Shown: positions 26,106 to 34,627, numbered from the stretch's first letter. The stretch: DNA of 64,000 nt from Devosia aquimaris (GCF_020169335.1 NZ_JAIEZN010000001.1:1849805-1913804); one strand, 5' to 3'. Notes: a model not told the origin generated them from the letters alone. Numbers and translations are program-made.

Positions 26106-26390
26106 ATGAGCCCGGTCCTGCGCCCCCTGCGCAAGCGCGAACCCATGCCGGAATTTGTCAGCGCGGCGCTCGAGGAACGCGGCCTGCGCGCGGCCTATGA
26201 CGCGCGACCGCCCTATCAACGCAACGACTATCTGCTCTGGATTGGCAAGGTCAAAGGCGAGCAAACCAGACTGCGTCATCTGGCACAGATGCTGGATGAA
26301 CTCGAGGCCGGCGATGTCTATATGGGCATGCGTTGGTCGCCCCGACAGCGCGCCCGGAATGCAGTCAGCAACAACGATCCCTCGCGCTAG
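26106..26390 (+). CDS. YdeI/OmpD-associated-like small protein
   Basis: This is a 94-residue protein whose central part (PEFVSAALEERGLRAAYDARPPYQRNDYLLWIGKVKGEQTRLRHLAQMLDEL, quoted in pieces by its motifs YQRNDYLLWI and KGEQTR) resembles the OmdA/YdeI C-terminal domain (PF13376-like). There, Tyr-x3-WI and a TR-rich helix are typical. Some members are linked to bacteriocin protection, but the activity is not established. Its stop shares a CTAG with a short convergent frame. Confidence 0.65.
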   Translation: MSPVLRPLRKREPMPEFVSAALEERGLRAAYDARPPYQRNDYLLWIGKVKGEQTRLRHLAQMLDELEAGDVYMGMRWSPRQRARNAVSNNDPSR

Positions 26391-26533
26391 TTCTGATTGC
26401 GCCGATCGCGTTCCAGCGCATCCCGGCTCCACCAGGAAACAATGAAAAACCCGAAGCTGATCTTTGGCACCAGCCCGGCGCGCTCGGCCCAACGCATCTG
26501 ATACTTAGGCTTGATCTTGATCTGCCCGCCCAT
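26387..26533 (-). CDS. Possible 48-residue protein of unknown function
   Basis: An ATG at 26533 opens 48 codons. The peptide starts with alternating Ile and Lys (MGGQIKIKPKYQMRW), has a hydrophobic aromatic patch (ISFGFFIVSWW), and ends in a charged helix (RDALERDRRNQN). Composition is unlike an antisense shadow, and its stop shares a CTAG with the convergent OmdA-like gene. Two other real gene pairs in this window do the same. The ribosome site is poor (GAGAG at a long distance). I do not recognise it. Confidence 0.4.
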   Translation of the reverse strand: MGGQIKIKPKYQMRWAERAGLVPKISFGFFIVSWWSRDALERDRRNQN

Positions 26534-26692
26534 CAGAGGAACTCTCAACCATGACATCTTCAACCTTCCACCGCAGAGGCTAAGATCATCAGGCTAATAG
26601 ATTTTTTGCCAGAGCAGCACCTGTAGCTTGGACATCGCTGCACTGCGCCAGACGACGGCATATGCGCCCGTCACGACAAAATCATTCCCCTG

Positions 26693-27175
26693 TCAGCACC
26701 AGCTCCGCTGCGGACCACCCCAGACGTGCGCCAGGCCTTCACCCACCAGAATATCGCCCAGTGACTGGCCGTGCCGCGAGACAATGCGCAGCTTGCGGCC
26801 GTAGCGGTCCTCATCGCGGTCGGTTGTCGAGAGGTCAAAGGGACCATCGACCAGCAATTCGGCCAGACGCAGGGTTGCCCGCGCGCCGAGCGCGGCCTCG
26901 CCTGCACAGCCTGGCTTGCTGACCTCGGGGGTATCGATATCCGCGATGCGGATCTTGACGCCGTCCAGCCAGAAGGTGTCGCCATCGACAACGCAGGTCA
27001 CGCGCCTGCCGCCCGCACAGACGGGAAAATCCCTCTCCGTCACGCTTGTGGAGGTCGCTGCAGCCGCCGGGGGCGCCAGCAGCACGGCACTCAGCGACCC
27101 ATCGCGCAGCACCAGTGCCATGATGCTGGCAATCAGCATCCCGCCCAACGCCAGTGCAAAAAACTGGCATGCCAT
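26693..27175 (-). CDS. Secreted thermonuclease-like (SNase) protein
   Basis: This is a 160-residue exported or membrane-anchored protein with an N-terminal hydrophobic segment (residues about 5-23) and a staphylococcal-nuclease-like domain. VVDGDTFWLDGVKIRIADIDTPE carries the calcium-site Asp and first active-site region, RATLRLAELL follows, and DRYGRKLR is the later conserved loop. Length and layout match the short periplasmic thermonuclease homologues of rhizobia. It is divergent from ssrA. Confidence 0.85.
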   Translation of the reverse strand: MACQFFALALGGMLIASIMALVLRDGSLSAVLLAPPAAAATSTSVTERDFPVCAGGRRVTCVVDGDTFWLDGVKIRIADIDTPEVSKPGCAGEAALGARATLRLAELLVDGPFDLSTTDRDEDRYGRKLRIVSRHGQSLGDILVGEGLAHVWGGPQRSWC

Positions 27176-27275
27176 TGCGGCCCCTGCGCCGCGTAAGCCG
27201 CCACATCGCCATCGTCTCGTTCCCGGTTTTTGGGGCGACAGTGGCGGAGTCGGGTTAACACGGGATCAAATCTGC

Positions 27276-27295
27276 GCGGGATGTTTGCATCCCGC
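27276..27295. repeat. Perfect inverted repeat over the ssrA -35 element
   Basis: GCGGGATG (27276-27283) and CATCCCGC (27288-27295) flank TTTG. The repeat covers the presumed -35 of ssrA, so it is an operator candidate. It could instead be a leftover hairpin from the divergent nuclease side. Confidence 0.5.
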
Positions 27296-27313
27296 CCGGA
27301 GCGCGCCTATATA
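27285..27313 (+). promoter_or_regulatory. Promoter of ssrA
   Basis: TTGCAT (27285-27290) and TATATA (27308-27313) are 17 bp apart, which would start transcription near 27320, just before the tmRNA acceptor domain. The -35 lies inside a perfect 8-bp inverted repeat (27276-27295). Confidence 0.6.
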
Positions 27314-27314
27314 G

Positions 27315-27655
27315 AACCTGCTCGCAAGAGCTATGGCGATAAACTGTCATCGTAATAAACCATTCGGACCCGGGGGCAGTACCCGGCGCCTCCACCATCT
27401 TCCCGCCGCTGCGGGCAGCCAATGGGGGCGAAACAGGATCGACGAGGGTGTAAAGGGTGTGCTTTTGCTCGGTGAGGTACCACCGTTATCGGTCCGAAAC
27501 TTATAGTTGCAAATGACAACCATAAGGCTCCAGTCGCTCTCGCTGCGTAAGCAGTGCTAGCATTGGGAAATTAAGTCCTCCACCCCTAGCCGGGTGACAG
27601 GCGGGGTCCGCAGGCACCTGGCAACAGAAGCCTGCACCTTCCCCACATGTTCTGT
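27315..27655 (+). ncRNA. ssrA: Two-piece (circularly permuted) tmRNA
   Basis: The acceptor domain comes first: a T-arm (CCGGG-GGCAGTA-CCCGG) and a 3' end GGCGCCTCCACCA with CCA at 27395-27397. A 26-nt loop that would be removed follows. The coding domain then begins at 27424 with GGGGGCGAAACAGG. GGGGGCG pairs with CGCCTCC to rebuild the acceptor stem, with one G-U. This order is the alphaproteobacterial permuted form. The tag frame is at 27509-27550. Pseudoknot-rich sequence continues to about 27650. Outer ends are approximate. It rescues stalled ribosomes and tags products for ClpXP. Confidence 0.92.
27509..27550 (+). other. tmRNA proteolysis tag reading frame
   Basis: GCA resume codon to TAA encodes ANDNHKAPVALAA. 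With the tRNA-borne Ala the full tag would be AANDNHKAPVALAA. The AANDN start and ALAA end match the alphaproteobacterial pattern recognised by SspB and ClpX. The acidic residues seen in the middle of the Caulobacter tag are absent. Confidence 0.92.
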
Positions 27656-27774
27656 GATCTTGCGACCAAGCACTCAATTGTTCGCAGTCTCAGCCTTTGG
27701 TCTTGAATAATCCGGGAAGCTGAGGCTGATATGGGCCCAACCGGATTCTATCTATCTGCGCCGAAAGGGTGACC

Positions 27775-28257
27775 ATGGCCGAAGACCACATGCGCTACGA
27801 TATCCTTGCCCAGGAAGCGCTGCGCGGCGTCGTTCGCAAGGTGCTCGCCGAGGTCGCCAAGACCGGCCTGCCGGGCGAACACCACTTCTTCATTTCCTTT
27901 GTCACACGCGCCCCCGGCGTGCGCCTGAGCGAGAAATTGCTCGGCCAGTATGACAAGGAAATGACGATCGTCATCCAGAACCAGTATTGGGACCTCAAGG
28001 TCAACGAAACCGGTTTTGAGATCGGCCTGTCCTTTGACGGCGTGCCCGAGACGCTGGTGATCCCCTTCTCAGCCGTCAAGGGCTTCTTCGACCCCTCCGT
28101 TCAGTTCGGCCTGCAGTTCGATCCCCAGATCGCCCCCGGCGCCGAGGCGCAGGAGGCAGAGGACGATGCGGCGGTCGAAGGCACTGCTGACCTGCCCGAT
28201 GGCACCGAGCCCGGCAAGAAAGTCGTCAGCCTCGACGCCTTCCGCAAGAAGCCCTGA
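27775..28257 (+). CDS. sspB: SspB-like ClpXP adaptor (alphaproteobacterial type)
   Basis: This is a 160-residue protein of the SspB family. The substrate-binding fold is recognisable in HHFFISFVTRAPGVRLSEKL, EMTIVIQNQYWDLKVNETGFEIGLSF and LVIPFSAVKGFFDPSVQFGL. After an acidic linker, the C-terminus ends VVSLDAFRKKP, the ClpX-binding tail. It delivers ssrA-tagged proteins to ClpXP. The ATG at 27775 has GAAAGGG upstream; a GTG two codons earlier is less well spaced. It lies about 120 bp after ssrA, so tag and adaptor are encoded side by side. Confidence 0.92.
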   Translation: MAEDHMRYDILAQEALRGVVRKVLAEVAKTGLPGEHHFFISFVTRAPGVRLSEKLLGQYDKEMTIVIQNQYWDLKVNETGFEIGLSFDGVPETLVIPFSAVKGFFDPSVQFGLQFDPQIAPGAEAQEAEDDAAVEGTADLPDGTEPGKKVVSLDAFRKKP

Positions 28258-28266
28258 CCGGCCAGG

Positions 28267-28500
28267 ATGGACAAGCGTTCCCTGTCCATCGCCGGCCACC
28301 GCACCTCGATCGCGCTGGAGCCTGAATTCTGGGCCGCCCTTGAGCACATGGCGGCCCGCTCCGGCCTCACCATGACGGCGCTCATCTGCAATATTGATGC
28401 CGAGCGGCAAACGACCAACCTGTCATCGGCCGCCCGTCTGGCGGTCCTGGCCTGGTATCAGCGCCAGCTGGCCGAAGTGGCCGAGCCGCGCCTCAGTTGA
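28267..28500 (+). CDS. Ribbon-helix-helix domain protein
   Basis: This is a 77-residue protein starting 9 bp after sspB. GHRTSIALEPEFWAALEHMAARSGLTMTALI is a ribbon strand followed by two helices, as in the RHH_4 family of small DNA-binding proteins. The second half is another helix rich in Ala, Arg and Leu. It may autoregulate or regulate the sspB transcript, but no target is visible. It converges on the AsmA gene, overlapping it by 8 bp. Confidence 0.75.
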   Translation: MDKRSLSIAGHRTSIALEPEFWAALEHMAARSGLTMTALICNIDAERQTTNLSSAARLAVLAWYQRQLAEVAEPRLS

Positions 28501-31500
28501 TCGGCTCAAACAGCGGCTCGTTTACCCGAAAATTCAGCGGCTGATTGACCGGCGGCGGCAGCGACAGGTCCAATGTCTGACCACTCGGTTGGCTCGGCAC
28601 TGTCTCGATGGGTTGCGGGTCCGCCTGCGGCTGGCTCTGCTGCTGTGCTGCCTGTTCGGCCTGGCGCTGCGCCTCGGCCTGTGCGGCCGCTTCGGCGTCG
28701 CGTGCCGCCTGTTCCGCCGCCTGCCGTGCAGCTTCTTCCGCGGCCTTGCGGCGTTGCTCCTCGATCAGCTTGTTGCGGGCTTCGGCTGCCGCTTTCTGCC
28801 GCGCCGCATCTTCCGCCTGCAGGGCCTGCAGCCGGTCAAGCTCCATCTCATTGGCGCGCACCTGCAGCCCGGCCACGATTTCATCGAGGTCGAGCGTCAC
28901 CTCCGGGGCCAGGAGCGTTCCGCCCAGGCTGGTGGAAATGCGTGAAATGTCGGGACCAACCATGCCATTGTCGTCCGAATAGCCCAGTGGCGTCAGGGCA
29001 AAGCCGCCCGCCAGGCCCAGCGTGGGCAGGTTGACGCTGACGTCCCCGGACAGGCGCGCGCCCGGACCATCGACAACAAGATTGTTCACGCGCACCACCC
29101 CACCGGCAATCGTGAACGCCCCCGCAGCGGTTGGCGCGGTGAAGGGCCCCTGCCCCAGCGCCACGCCGATCAGCGTTCGCAGCGTGTCGGCGTCGGTGTT
29201 GAGCACATCTTCGATGCCCGCGACGGTGGGGAAGACGCCTGCTGACAGCTGGTTGGCACTGAAGTTGACGAGCGAGAAACTTCCCTCGCCGGCCAGAACG
29301 GTCATGACATCGGCCAGGCTGGCGCCGGCCCCCTCGAAACTGGCGCCGCCCTCGAGCGTTCCGCCAATCGCATCGGCAATGGCGGCTGGCGCGATCGTGG
29401 CCAGCGGCAGGCCCTTGACCGTCACCCGACCGGTGAGCGTCTGTTCGGGGATCGGCCCGGCGCAGCAGGCCGTCACGTCGAGCGACAGCGTGCCGCCGCC
29501 ATCGGCGCTGGCCTCCAGACGGGCCAGCCGCAGCCGTGTCTCATCCCAGGTGAGGTCAAAGCTGGTCTTGCCCAGCCGGGTCTGGCCGCCAGCCGTCACC
29601 GCGCCGGCCGTCACACTGATCGTACCGCGCGTCTCGCGCGTGCCGGCAGTGCCGTTGAGCGGTCCATCCGGCCAGGCGGCACCGCCGCCGACCAGGGCGG
29701 CCCGGCCCAGGATCGCCGCGGCCAGCCCCTCGGCCGAGACACGATCCACCGACAAATCCCCGCTGATCGCCGTGGCATCCCGTGTCCGCGACAAACCCAG
29801 CTGGCCGGAAAATCCCGTGTCGCCGGACACGCCCGTGATCTCGGTCACCCGCGCCAGACGATTGCCTTCGAAATGCAGCGCCGCGCTGCCCTTGGCCCGT
29901 GGAAGGCTGACCCCATCTGCCCCGACCAGTTGCGCAAGGCCGCCGGCATCGGCCAGATCAACCTCCAGCGTACCAGTGCCCTGGATCTCGCCATCACCCA
30001 CGCTCACCAGATTGCCCGAGAACGCGGCGCTCTCGTCGCCGGCACTGAGGTTGATCCGAGTGTCCAGGCTATTGCTGGGCGATCCGCTCAGCGAAACACT
30101 GGCCAATAGGCCATCGCCAGACATCAGGGCTGCATCGCCAAAGCCGAGCTGCCGCAGCAGGCCCGCTGTGTCCTCCGCGTCGAGGCTCGCCGTCAGGCGC
30201 AATTGCCCGCTGGTCAGGGCACTCAGGCCATCGCCCATCTCGGCCCGCAGGTTGAGCTGCCCCAAGCCCACCGTGCCCCCCAGCGTCAACACCTGCGCGC
30301 CGCCATCGACACGCGGTTCCAGGTCGATCAGCACCTCTGCCGGTGTGGAACGCGCCAGAAAGCCACGCCAGGCTTCAGGCGTGCCGGCCAGATCGTAGAG
30401 CGCGGCCAGCGCCGGGGCATCACCCTGCGCGACACGCAACCGGCCCGAGCCCGACAGCGTCGGCGCCGCCATGTCGCCGCCCACCTCGAGCGTCGCATCA
30501 AAGCCCAGCCCGCCCCAGTCGCCCGCTGAAAGACGGGCGAAGCTGACCTGCTCCCCGCTCCACTGGCCATTGGCCACCAGATCGGTGCCGTCCTGCCCAA
30601 ACACCCGCGCCGCCGTGCTGCTGAGGGCAAAACTGCCGGCAGGGAAACTGATGCCAAAACCGGTATCGGTCGTCATATTGGGCAGCAAAGCCGCCAGCAC
30701 GGCGCTCCCGTCGGGCCCCAGATTAGCAAAATGCCCGCCCACATCGAGCCGTTTTTCCTCGCCGAACCCCAGGCGCAGGTCGACCGCATGCTTGGCGCCC
30801 GCCAGTGTCAGCGTGGCGTCGCCAATGCGCAGCGCGTCACCTTTGAGCATCACGCTGCCATCAAGCGCGCCAGCCTGGTTGAAGAGGGGATTGTCAGGTG
30901 CCGGCTTGCGCCACAAGGCCGCCAGGCCGTCAAGACGCTGGCTGCCGAGATGGAAGATCCCGTCAAACGCCGGATGGCGGCCATCGCCCACCAGCTTGCC
31001 GCTGGCGGTCAGCTCAGTATCGCCCGGCATTTTGGCCACAAAGGTCTCTATCGCCCAGGACGTCCCATCCGTGCTGGCATCCACCCGCACATCGCGCAGG
31101 GCAAAGCCGCGCAGCCCCACTTCCGCCAGGTCGATGCCGACGCGCCCCGGCAAGGGCGGCAACAAGGGTGGCGGCAACTCGGACAACAGGCGCACCGCCT
31201 CATAGGGCTGTTGGCTCTGGTCTTCCTTGGCGTCGCGTGGCGGCAGTGAAAACACCCCGCCCGACACCACCGCATCAAAACTGCGTCCGGCGCCCAGCCG
31301 AATGCTGGCCGCGCCGGTGAGCCGCGTGCCGGCCCGGTTCTGGTCCGGCTGCAGCGTATAGCCCGAGAGCACAATGCGGTCGGTCGAGGCAGTGATCTTG
31401 CTCTCCAGCACCAGGTCACCGCGGATCTCGTCCGCCGCCTCGGCCGCCGGCGGGGCCTGTTTATAGGTCAGCGTGCCATCGTATTTCGGCGCAATGCCCG

Positions 31501-32173
31501 CCGTCAGCTGTCCCTCGGTGCTGATCGAAAAGGCCGCGCTGGTGGGCTGCACAAAGGCCGACACGCGCGAGTTGCCGCCCGCATCGGCGAGCGAGGCATT
31601 GATGCGGGCACTGTAGGTCTGGTCGCCATAGCGGGCCGTGCCCTGGAACTGGAACGGACCAACCAGGCTCGACAGGCGCAGATTGCCTTCGAGGGCGCTC
31701 ACCTCGAAGTTCTCGCCGACACGCCGATCCAGGAGACGCAGCGTGCCGTCAACGATATTGGCCTCGCGCAGCGCCACCCCACCCTCTGCCTGGGCCAGAT
31801 TGACGCCACTGCCGAACAGGCCACTCTCGTCCACGGTGAAATCCACCACCGGTCCGCGCAGCACCAGCTTGGTCAAATCGTAGTTGTCGCGCAGGAAGTC
31901 CATCAGCGAGAACTCGGCTTCCACGCTGTCCACCGTGGCCGCCGGCTCTTCGGGCGAACCGACCAGCACATTGGTGAAGCTCAGCCGTGGCTGCGGCAGC
32001 AGGGAAAACTCGATATCGCCGCGAATGGTCACCGGCGAGCCCAGCACCTGCGTCGCCAATGCCTCCATGCGGGTGCGATAGTCGCCCCACTGGATCAGAT
32101 GCGGCGCAATGAAGGCGCTGGCGAGCATGATGATCGCCAGGCTTCCGACGACAATGTAGATGCGGTTCAGCAC
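28493..32173 (-). CDS. Large AsmA family protein
   Basis: This is a 1226-residue protein with one N-terminal membrane helix (about 5-25) and the AsmA N-terminal domain (APHLIQWGDYRTRMEALATQVLGSPVTIRGDIEFSLLPQPRLSF, cited by its motifs). A very long beta-rich repeat region facing the periplasm follows, and then an AsmA C-terminal block near 1000-1100. The last 110 residues are an Ala/Glu/Gln coiled coil and a Pro-rich end. AsmA-like proteins are bridge-like lipid transfer proteins that move phospholipid between envelope membranes; which member this is cannot be told. It appears monocistronic. Confidence 0.88.
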   Translation of the reverse strand: MLNRIYIVVGSLAIIMLASAFIAPHLIQWGDYRTRMEALATQVLGSPVTIRGDIEFSLLPQPRLSFTNVLVGSPEEPAATVDSVEAEFSLMDFLRDNYDLTKLVLRGPVVDFTVDESGLFGSGVNLAQAEGGVALREANIVDGTLRLLDRRVGENFEVSALEGNLRLSSLVGPFQFQGTARYGDQTYSARINASLADAGGNSRVSAFVQPTSAAFSISTEGQLTAGIAPKYDGTLTYKQAPPAAEAADEIRGDLVLESKITASTDRIVLSGYTLQPDQNRAGTRLTGAASIRLGAGRSFDAVVSGGVFSLPPRDAKEDQSQQPYEAVRLLSELPPPLLPPLPGRVGIDLAEVGLRGFALRDVRVDASTDGTSWAIETFVAKMPGDTELTASGKLVGDGRHPAFDGIFHLGSQRLDGLAALWRKPAPDNPLFNQAGALDGSVMLKGDALRIGDATLTLAGAKHAVDLRLGFGEEKRLDVGGHFANLGPDGSAVLAALLPNMTTDTGFGISFPAGSFALSSTAARVFGQDGTDLVANGQWSGEQVSFARLSAGDWGGLGFDATLEVGGDMAAPTLSGSGRLRVAQGDAPALAALYDLAGTPEAWRGFLARSTPAEVLIDLEPRVDGGAQVLTLGGTVGLGQLNLRAEMGDGLSALTSGQLRLTASLDAEDTAGLLRQLGFGDAALMSGDGLLASVSLSGSPSNSLDTRINLSAGDESAAFSGNLVSVGDGEIQGTGTLEVDLADAGGLAQLVGADGVSLPRAKGSAALHFEGNRLARVTEITGVSGDTGFSGQLGLSRTRDATAISGDLSVDRVSAEGLAAAILGRAALVGGGAAWPDGPLNGTAGTRETRGTISVTAGAVTAGGQTRLGKTSFDLTWDETRLRLARLEASADGGGTLSLDVTACCAGPIPEQTLTGRVTVKGLPLATIAPAAIADAIGGTLEGGASFEGAGASLADVMTVLAGEGSFSLVNFSANQLSAGVFPTVAGIEDVLNTDADTLRTLIGVALGQGPFTAPTAAGAFTIAGGVVRVNNLVVDGPGARLSGDVSVNLPTLGLAGGFALTPLGYSDDNGMVGPDISRISTSLGGTLLAPEVTLDLDEIVAGLQVRANEMELDRLQALQAEDAARQKAAAEARNKLIEEQRRKAAEEAARQAAEQAARDAEAAAQAEAQRQAEQAAQQQSQPQADPQPIETVPSQPSGQTLDLSLPPPVNQPLNFRVNEPLFEPIN

Positions 32174-32306
32174 TGTGCCTGGATCATCCCGTTACCTGCG
32201 GCAGAGTGTAGGCAAGAGCGCCCGGCGCGCAAGCCCGCCATCGGCTTGAATACATGCAAGGATTTGCGAGCGCGCAGAAACCACGCTCCAGCCCCGCCCA
32301 GGCAGC

Positions 32307-32344
32307 AAAAACGCCGACGGCCGGCCTCCAAACAGAAGCCGGCC
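32307..32344 (-). terminator. Terminator of the phytase-like gene
   Basis: GGCCGGC (32319-32325) pairs with GCCGGCC (32338-32344). On the minus strand TTTTT follows six bases later. It lies 27 bp after the phytase-like stop. Confidence 0.6.
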
Positions 32345-32370
32345 GCCAGAAATGTGCGCAGTGACAGCGA

Positions 32371-34545
32371 TCAGAGCGCGCCGAGCGGGATGAACATGGT
32401 CTCGCCCGAGCTGTCGTCGGTGCCGTCATTGTCGGTGATGACATAGCCATTGCCGTCGGCGTCGATCGCCAGGCTCTCGACCTTGTCCAGCACATAGCCG
32501 TTGCCGGTCTTGAGGTCGGGCAGCAGGTCGCGCACCAGTTCCTTGGTCACAACGGGCAGTTCCCCGTCGAGCGCAGCTGGAACCATCTCGCTCAGCTTGA
32601 CGCGGTAGACGGCCTTCAGACCTGCCTTGTCGCCGATCTGGTTGTCGCGCTCCACGATATAGGCGTAGTCGCCATGGACGGTGATTTCGCTGAGCCCAAC
32701 CCAGCCGCCTTCCGGCGCGGCTTCCAGCGGATAGTGCACGGCGCCCCAGGTCTTGGTGGCCGGCGTATAGGCCAGCAGCTTGACCATGCCCTTGGCATCG
32801 TCCTTCCACTCGCGCTGCATGGCAACCCACAGTACCTGCTCGTCACCGGTACCGACAGCGGCAACACCTTCCGCGCCGAAGCGGGTCTGACCGGCCAGCA
32901 GGTCGACCGGAAGACCAGCCTCGCCAACGATGGCGCCCTCGGCATCCACATGCAGCAGCGCATGCGGCACCAGCTTGGCTGCGTCGCCCTCATTGGCCAG
33001 CCAGAAGCCGCCCTTGCCGTCCAGCGTAATGCCTTCGAGATCGAGCTTCTGCGCGGCATCGCCATTGCGCGAGACGACGACCTTGCTGGTGATATGCGCC
33101 GGCGTGGCCGTGGCATCAATGGTGTAGATGGCCGGCGCACCCGACAGCACGCTGTCGCTGACGGCATAGAACACGCCCGGCTTTTCGGCATCGGCCACGG
33201 CACCCGAAAGTGCAGCCCAACCAATGGGATGACCGTCAGCGTCGAGGTCCGAGATGATGGACGGATAGGCCGCTTCACCCTCGGCAAGCTCATAGAGCAT
33301 GACATGGCTGCCGACGCCGCCATCTTCACGCAGGTCCACCTCATTGGCCGTGGCCAGGAGATTGCGCGCCGGGATGGCGATCAGGCCTTCGGGCGAAATG
33401 CCCGAGGGCAGGTACTGCACGAGCTCGGGTTCCGCGCCCGTGTCCTTGAACATGCCGATCAGCGAGGAGCGTTCCTCGGCCACGAAGAAATAGCGCTCTG
33501 CGCCGAACGCGGCGACCTCAAGCCCCTCGGGCTCGACGCCCTTCTTGTTGCGGAAATCAGGATAGTGGCCCATCTGGGCGGCGCTGACGTCGAGCATATT
33601 GCCCGAGTCGAACTGCACCGCACCGTCGCGACCAAAGATGGTGAAGCCACGCGAGCCGCCATTCCAGTCGCCTTCATTGGCGGTGATCAGCCGGTCATTG
33701 TCCAGCCACTTGACCGCATCGGGTTCACGCGGCACGGGCTTCTTGTCAGCGCTGAAGTCGATGCGGCCGTCCTTCTTGGTGTCGACACCAGAAACGCCAG
33801 CCTCACCGGCGGAGAAGCCACCGGTCACGGTGCCGGTCTTGGCATCGATAATGGCAACCCAGTTGTTTTCCTGCAGCGTCACGGCCACTTCGTCGGCGTC
33901 GTTGAAGGCGACGAATTCGGGCTCGGGATCTTCCGGCGCGATCTCGGAGAGGCCGGTGACTTCGACCTTCTTGATGCCGTCTTCGGTGACAGCGCCGTCT
34001 GTAAGGGTGACGAGCACCACATAGCCAGCCGGCAGCTGCGGCAGCGCGCCATCATTGAGGTCTTCATCGCGCTCGTTCTCGATGGCGATGGCGAGGATCG
34101 TGTTGTCCTTGTTGTGCGCGATGGAGTCGGGCTGTCCGCCCAGATCAAACTCGCCATCGACGGACTTGCTGGCAATATCGACCACCACAAGCTTGCCCGA
34201 GGGCGCGACGTAGCTTTCCGAGGTGTTGACGGCCACATAGGCCTTGGCGCCGATGACGGTCACCGAGGTCGGCTCACCGCCCATGTCCATGAAGCCGGCG
34301 GCCTTGGGCGCCTTGGCGTCGGTGATATCGACAAAGCCGATGCCGCCAGCCGGGCTGTCCGAATAGATCAGCATCATGCCGTCGTCGGTGGCGGTGATGA
34401 TTTCGGACGAGGTGGCCTTGGCCTCGGCATTGTTCAGCGCCACCGGGAAGCTGGCGACGCGGTTGAAGACTTCGGCAGCGTTGACGCCGGCCGTTGTGGC
34501 CAGCAGAAGCGTGGTGAGCGCGGCGAGACGTTTGGTCCTGGACAT
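32371..34545 (-). CDS. Exported phytase-like/esterase-like beta-propeller protein
   Basis: This is a 724-residue exported protein with a signal peptide of about 23 residues (cleavage near VNA-AEV). The first half has propeller-type repeats (VTVIGAKAYVAVNTSES, PDSIAHNKDNTILAIAIEN, VKWLDNDRLITANEGDW). The second half resembles the esterase-like phytase domain (PF13449-like): LEGITLDGKGGFWLANEGD, FGAEGVAAVG, GWVGLSEITVHGDYAYIVERDNQ, and ESLAIDADGNGYVITDNDG. A three-unit PHO array stands 54 bp upstream, fitting a role in phosphate scavenging. Enzymatic activity is not proven. Confidence 0.85.
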   Translation of the reverse strand: MSRTKRLAALTTLLLATTAGVNAAEVFNRVASFPVALNNAEAKATSSEIITATDDGMMLIYSDSPAGGIGFVDITDAKAPKAAGFMDMGGEPTSVTVIGAKAYVAVNTSESYVAPSGKLVVVDIASKSVDGEFDLGGQPDSIAHNKDNTILAIAIENERDEDLNDGALPQLPAGYVVLVTLTDGAVTEDGIKKVEVTGLSEIAPEDPEPEFVAFNDADEVAVTLQENNWVAIIDAKTGTVTGGFSAGEAGVSGVDTKKDGRIDFSADKKPVPREPDAVKWLDNDRLITANEGDWNGGSRGFTIFGRDGAVQFDSGNMLDVSAAQMGHYPDFRNKKGVEPEGLEVAAFGAERYFFVAEERSSLIGMFKDTGAEPELVQYLPSGISPEGLIAIPARNLLATANEVDLREDGGVGSHVMLYELAEGEAAYPSIISDLDADGHPIGWAALSGAVADAEKPGVFYAVSDSVLSGAPAIYTIDATATPAHITSKVVVSRNGDAAQKLDLEGITLDGKGGFWLANEGDAAKLVPHALLHVDAEGAIVGEAGLPVDLLAGQTRFGAEGVAAVGTGDEQVLWVAMQREWKDDAKGMVKLLAYTPATKTWGAVHYPLEAAPEGGWVGLSEITVHGDYAYIVERDNQIGDKAGLKAVYRVKLSEMVPAALDGELPVVTKELVRDLLPDLKTGNGYVLDKVESLAIDADGNGYVITDNDGTDDSSGETMFIPLGAL

Positions 34546-34551
34546 GTCGAT

Positions 34552-34570
34552 CCCCCTGTTGTGTCAGGGG
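34552..34570 (-). promoter_or_regulatory. Hairpin covering the ribosome site of the phytase-like gene
   Basis: CCCCTG (34570-34565 on the minus strand) can pair with CAGGGG (34558-34553) across a 6-nt loop. The AGGGGG Shine-Dalgarno, 6 nt before the ATG, forms the 3' arm. Folding would hide it. Possible translational control; unproven. Confidence 0.4.
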
Positions 34571-34598
34571 TGCCTTAGGCAGCACGCGCTACGGCGGC

Positions 34599-34627
34599 GT
34601 GACAATCCGGTGACAGATCGGTGACAC
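34599..34627 (-). promoter_or_regulatory. Triple PHO half-site array upstream of the phytase-like gene
   Basis: On the minus strand, GTGTCAC-CGAT-CTGTCAC-CGGA-TTGTCAC repeats an exact TGTCAC core at 11-bp spacing. That is one classical PHO box plus a third half-site. The orientation and the distance to the ATG (54 bp) suit activation of the phytase-like gene by PhoB. Confidence 0.7.

Noticed and set aside
27690..27729. Inverted repeat TCAGCCT/AGGCTGA after ssrA as a terminator
   Set aside because: Loop of 26 nt and no T-run; it may instead belong to the sspB leader.
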